Assembly: GCA_001797695.1 (NCBI GenBank)
Contig: MGQD01000039.1
Location: 1 to 8,793 of the forward strand
Source: Deltaproteobacteria bacterium RBG_13_49_15
GTDB lineage: Bacteria; Desulfobacterota; Desulfobacteria; Desulfobacterales; UBA2156
Direction of reading: 5' to 3'
DNA length: 8,793 bases
In this document: piece after piece, positions 7,101 through 8,793 of the stretch
Layout: each line of letters opens with the position of its first letter
Numbering within the stretch: position 1 is the first letter of the stretch
Made by a program: the position numbers and the translations under genes
The notes under the pieces: model-generated
Told to the model about the DNA's origin: nothing
The model's database searches: none
What the model saw: the letters and a program-made list of their open reading frames with translations, nothing else

Positions 7101-7895
7101 ATGCTCAAAGTCAGCAATATCGAAGTCATCTACGACGACGTCATATTGGTTCTAAAAGGGCTTTCCCTTGAAGTCAAAGAAGGACAGATCGTTGCCCTTT
7201 TGGGGGCTAACGGCGCCGGAAAAACCACGACCTTAAAAGCCATCTCAGGGCTTTTAAAAGTGGAAAACGGCGAGGTGACCGATGGAAGAATCGAATTTTT
7301 GGCAAACCGGATCGACAACCGGGAACCAGAGGCGATTGTCAGGCTGGGGATCTTCCAGGTCATGGAGGGGCGATGCGTCTTTGAAAATTTAACGGTTCAT
7401 GAGAACCTGATCGCCGCGACCCAGACCTTAAATAGCAGGAAAGCGATCCAGGATCGCTACGATACGGTATTTCACTATTTTCCACACCTCAAGAACCTGC
7501 GCCACCGCCTGGCGGGATATCTCTCCGGAGGGGAGCAGCAGATGCTGGTTATCGGGAGAGCCCTGATGGCGCGCACCCGGCTGATGCTTTTGGACGAACC
7601 ATCCCTGGGGTTGAGCCCGCTTCTGGTATCCGAGATCTTCAGCATCATCAAACGGTTGAATCAGGAGCAAAAGATCACCATGCTTCTGGTGGAACAGAAT
7701 GCCCGTTTGGCCCTTTCCATCGCCGAACACGGGTATGTAATGGAAAACGGAAAAATCGTGCTGGATGACTCCGTGGAAAAACTTAAAGAAAACGAAGATA
7801 TTAAAATGTTTTACCTGGGTCTTACCGAAATGGGAACCAAACGCAGCTACCGGGATGCCAAGTTTTATAAACGACGCAAACGCTGGCTGACATAA
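7101..7895 (+). CDS. livF: Branched-chain-type ABC transporter ATP-binding protein LivF
   Basis: Cytoplasmic ATPase of the HAAT importer, which drives transport with a LivG partner not seen in the window. It has Walker A GANGAGKT at residues 35-42, a Q-loop Gln86 followed by EGR, signature LSGGEQQ at 141-147, Walker B LMLLDE at 161-166, and the LivF-type LLVEQN at 195-200 in place of a histidine H-loop. All are intact. Ordinary LivF proteins end shortly after a motif like FYLGL (here 237-241). This one carries about 23 further residues with a strongly basic, aromatic end (FYKRRKRWLT), giving 264 aa. I recall similar tails in LivF copies linked to acyl-CoA ligase genes. The ATG at 7101 follows the ligase stop by 11 bases, with AGAGG overlapping that stop. 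Confidence 0.96.
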   Translation: MLKVSNIEVIYDDVILVLKGLSLEVKEGQIVALLGANGAGKTTTLKAISGLLKVENGEVTDGRIEFLANRIDNREPEAIVRLGIFQVMEGRCVFENLTVHENLIAATQTLNSRKAIQDRYDTVFHYFPHLKNLRHRLAGYLSGGEQQMLVIGRALMARTRLMLLDEPSLGLSPLLVSEIFSIIKRLNQEQKITMLLVEQNARLALSIAEHGYVMENGKIVLDDSVEKLKENEDIKMFYLGLTEMGTKRSYRDAKFYKRRKRWLT

Positions 7896-7914
7896 TGTTG
7901 AATAAGGAGAAAAA

Positions 7915-8382
7915 ATGGCCAAGATCGGAATACTGGGTTGCGACAGCACCACTCGCTCAATGAACTGCGTCATGATCGGCTGCTTCGGCAATTTGAGAGA
8001 AAAGAAAGGCTCATTTGCCGATTACCCGAAAGATGAGCCGCTCAACCTGATCGGGATCATCCACTGCGGCGGATGCCCCACAGCCGTGGGCGCCGACGGG
8101 ATCTGGCAAAAAGTAAAAGCCTTAACGGATTACGGCATCGATTCTCTCCACCTGACCTCCTGCCTGGTTCAAATATGCCCGTTTAAGGATGAATTCATCA
8201 AGACCATTCGGAAGGACTTTCCTCAATTAAACATCGTGGAAGGAACCCACCCGTTCCACGACATTGATGCTTTTAAAAAGGGGATCCGGGAGCTGGTTTC
8301 GCAGAGAGCAGTCCCTCCCCAGCGCATGAACGATCTCGTGTTCAAAAAAATAAAGATCGCTTCAGATGACAAAATGGATTGA
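7915..8382 (+). CDS. CGGC-domain protein (putative metal-binding)
   Basis: Small soluble protein of 155 aa with the CGGC-domain signature: HCGGCPTAVGADG at residues 50-62, then LHLTSCLVQICPF at 78-90 and VEGTHPFHD from 108. Seven cysteines are visible in the first 90 residues (9, 18, 23, 51, 54, 83, 88), all in positions that look ligand-like. The family is described as a putative metal-binding domain, common in anaerobic bacteria and archaea; no reaction is established. There is no signal peptide or membrane segment. The start is supported by AAGGAG about 6 bases upstream, and the gene lies 19 bases after livF, so it is probably co-transcribed with the transporter. A redox, iron-sulfur or metal-sensing role linked to the pathway is possible but unproven. 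Confidence 0.85.
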   Translation: MAKIGILGCDSTTRSMNCVMIGCFGNLREKKGSFADYPKDEPLNLIGIIHCGGCPTAVGADGIWQKVKALTDYGIDSLHLTSCLVQICPFKDEFIKTIRKDFPQLNIVEGTHPFHDIDAFKKGIRELVSQRAVPPQRMNDLVFKKIKIASDDKMD

Positions 8383-8448
8383 GATTTTTACCAGAGGCAT
8401 CATATTTCAATTCGGAAAAGAACAAATCCAAAATGACATTTCAACAAC

Positions 8449-8454
8449 GGGAGG
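8449..8454 (+). promoter_or_regulatory. Ribosome-binding site for ssb
   Basis: GGGAGG lies 6 bases before the ATG at 8461. It decides the ssb start and argues against an overlapping open frame that begins at 8379. Confidence 0.75.
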
Positions 8455-8460
8455 AAAACT

Positions 8461-8793
8461 ATGGGGGGAGTCAACAAGGTCATTTTGATCGGACGGCTTG
8501 GCAGGGATCCGGAAATCCGGTATACGCCGGACGGAACGGCTGTAGCCAATTTCAGTATCGCCACTTCAGAAGAATGGAAGGATAAGGCCACCGGAGGGAA
8601 AAAAGAGCGCACCGAATGGCATCGCATCGTGGCGTATCGAAAGCTGGCTGAAATATGCAGCGAATATCTCTCCAAGGGAAAGCAGGTTTACATCGAAGGC
8701 CGGATTCAGACCCGCGAGTGGGAGGACCGTGATAAGAACAAGCGGTATACGACGGAAATCGTCGCCACACAGATGCAGATGCTGGGAGCCAGA
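8461..8793 (+). CDS. ssb: Single-stranded DNA-binding protein, partial (3' end beyond window)
   Basis: The N-terminal 111 residues of a bacterial SSB, whose OB-fold binds and protects single-stranded DNA during replication, repair and recombination. Landmarks match E. coli SSB nearly position for position: NKVILIGRLGRDPE at 5-18, ANFSIATSEEW to Trp39, TEWHR with Trp53, an aromatic (Tyr59) at the Phe60 position, KLAEICSEYLSKGKQVYIEG from 61, TREW with Trp87, and RYTTEI then QMLG near the edge. The DNA-stacking aromatics are retained. The flexible linker and the acidic C-terminal tip that recruits partner proteins lie outside the window, so completeness cannot be judged. A 78-base gap without a visible terminator or clear promoter separates it from the CGGC gene. 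Its function is unrelated to the transporter, so it may mark the start of another unit. Confidence 0.96.
   Translation, partial: MGGVNKVILIGRLGRDPEIRYTPDGTAVANFSIATSEEWKDKATGGKKERTEWHRIVAYRKLAEICSEYLSKGKQVYIEGRIQTREWEDRDKNKRYTTEIVATQMQMLGAR

Noticed and set aside
7428..7991. 187-residue minus-strand open frame
   Set aside because: It runs opposite livF and the start of the CGGC gene, both with strong motifs, and resembles no family.
8379..8585. 68-residue + strand open frame overlapping the CGGC stop and ssb start
   Set aside because: It is out of frame with ssb, whose start has a strong ribosome-binding site and whose product matches E. coli SSB closely.
1..8793. CRISPR array, tRNA, rRNA, transposase or attachment site
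   Set aside because: No regularly spaced direct repeats, tRNA-like cloverleaf, rRNA segment or transposase-like protein was recognised; the window is an ordinary-looking operon plus ssb.

Overview
The window looks like the chromosome of a Gram-negative anaerobe, most plausibly a deltaproteobacterium (Desulfobacterota, sulfate-reducer type). This is inferred from moderate GC, a benzoate-CoA-ligase-type enzyme inside a branched-chain (HAAT/Liv-type) ABC transporter operon, a CGGC-domain protein, and an intergenic repeat rich in TTCAAGG. No marker gene fixes the taxonomy. All eight genes read on the + strand and no minus-strand gene is supported.

Layout: 1-106 is a short leader without a supported gene. 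107-2113 encodes a long-chain-type acyl-CoA synthetase. It is followed almost without gap by the two permeases livH (2115-3005, TTG start) and livM (3018-4061), then a secreted periplasmic substrate-binding protein (4111-5319). A 201-bp intergenic region (5320-5520) holds a small perfect hairpin and a larger imperfect inverted repeat. Next come a benzoate-CoA-ligase-family protein (5521-7089) and the ATPase livF (7101-7895), which are tightly linked. A small CGGC-domain protein (7915-8382) follows closely. The window ends inside ssb (8461 to the end), which has its own strong ribosome-binding site and is probably functionally unrelated.

How the genes fit together: the binding protein, LivH, LivM and LivF form most of an ABC importer. 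The second ATPase, LivG, is not in the window and may lie just upstream. Two adenylate-forming acid:CoA ligases interleaved with the transporter genes suggest that the cargo is a carboxylic acid (aromatic or fatty/alicyclic) trapped as its CoA thioester after entry, rather than an amino acid. This is inference from context.

The most notable observation is in the benzoate-CoA-ligase-like protein. Every late adenylation motif is intact, but the phosphate-binding loop (expected SSGSTGxPKG) is replaced, without change of length or reading frame, by a sequence lacking its Ser/Thr/Gly pattern and its lysine. The other ligase has a fully canonical loop. The second protein may therefore be an altered-function or non-adenylating member of the family.
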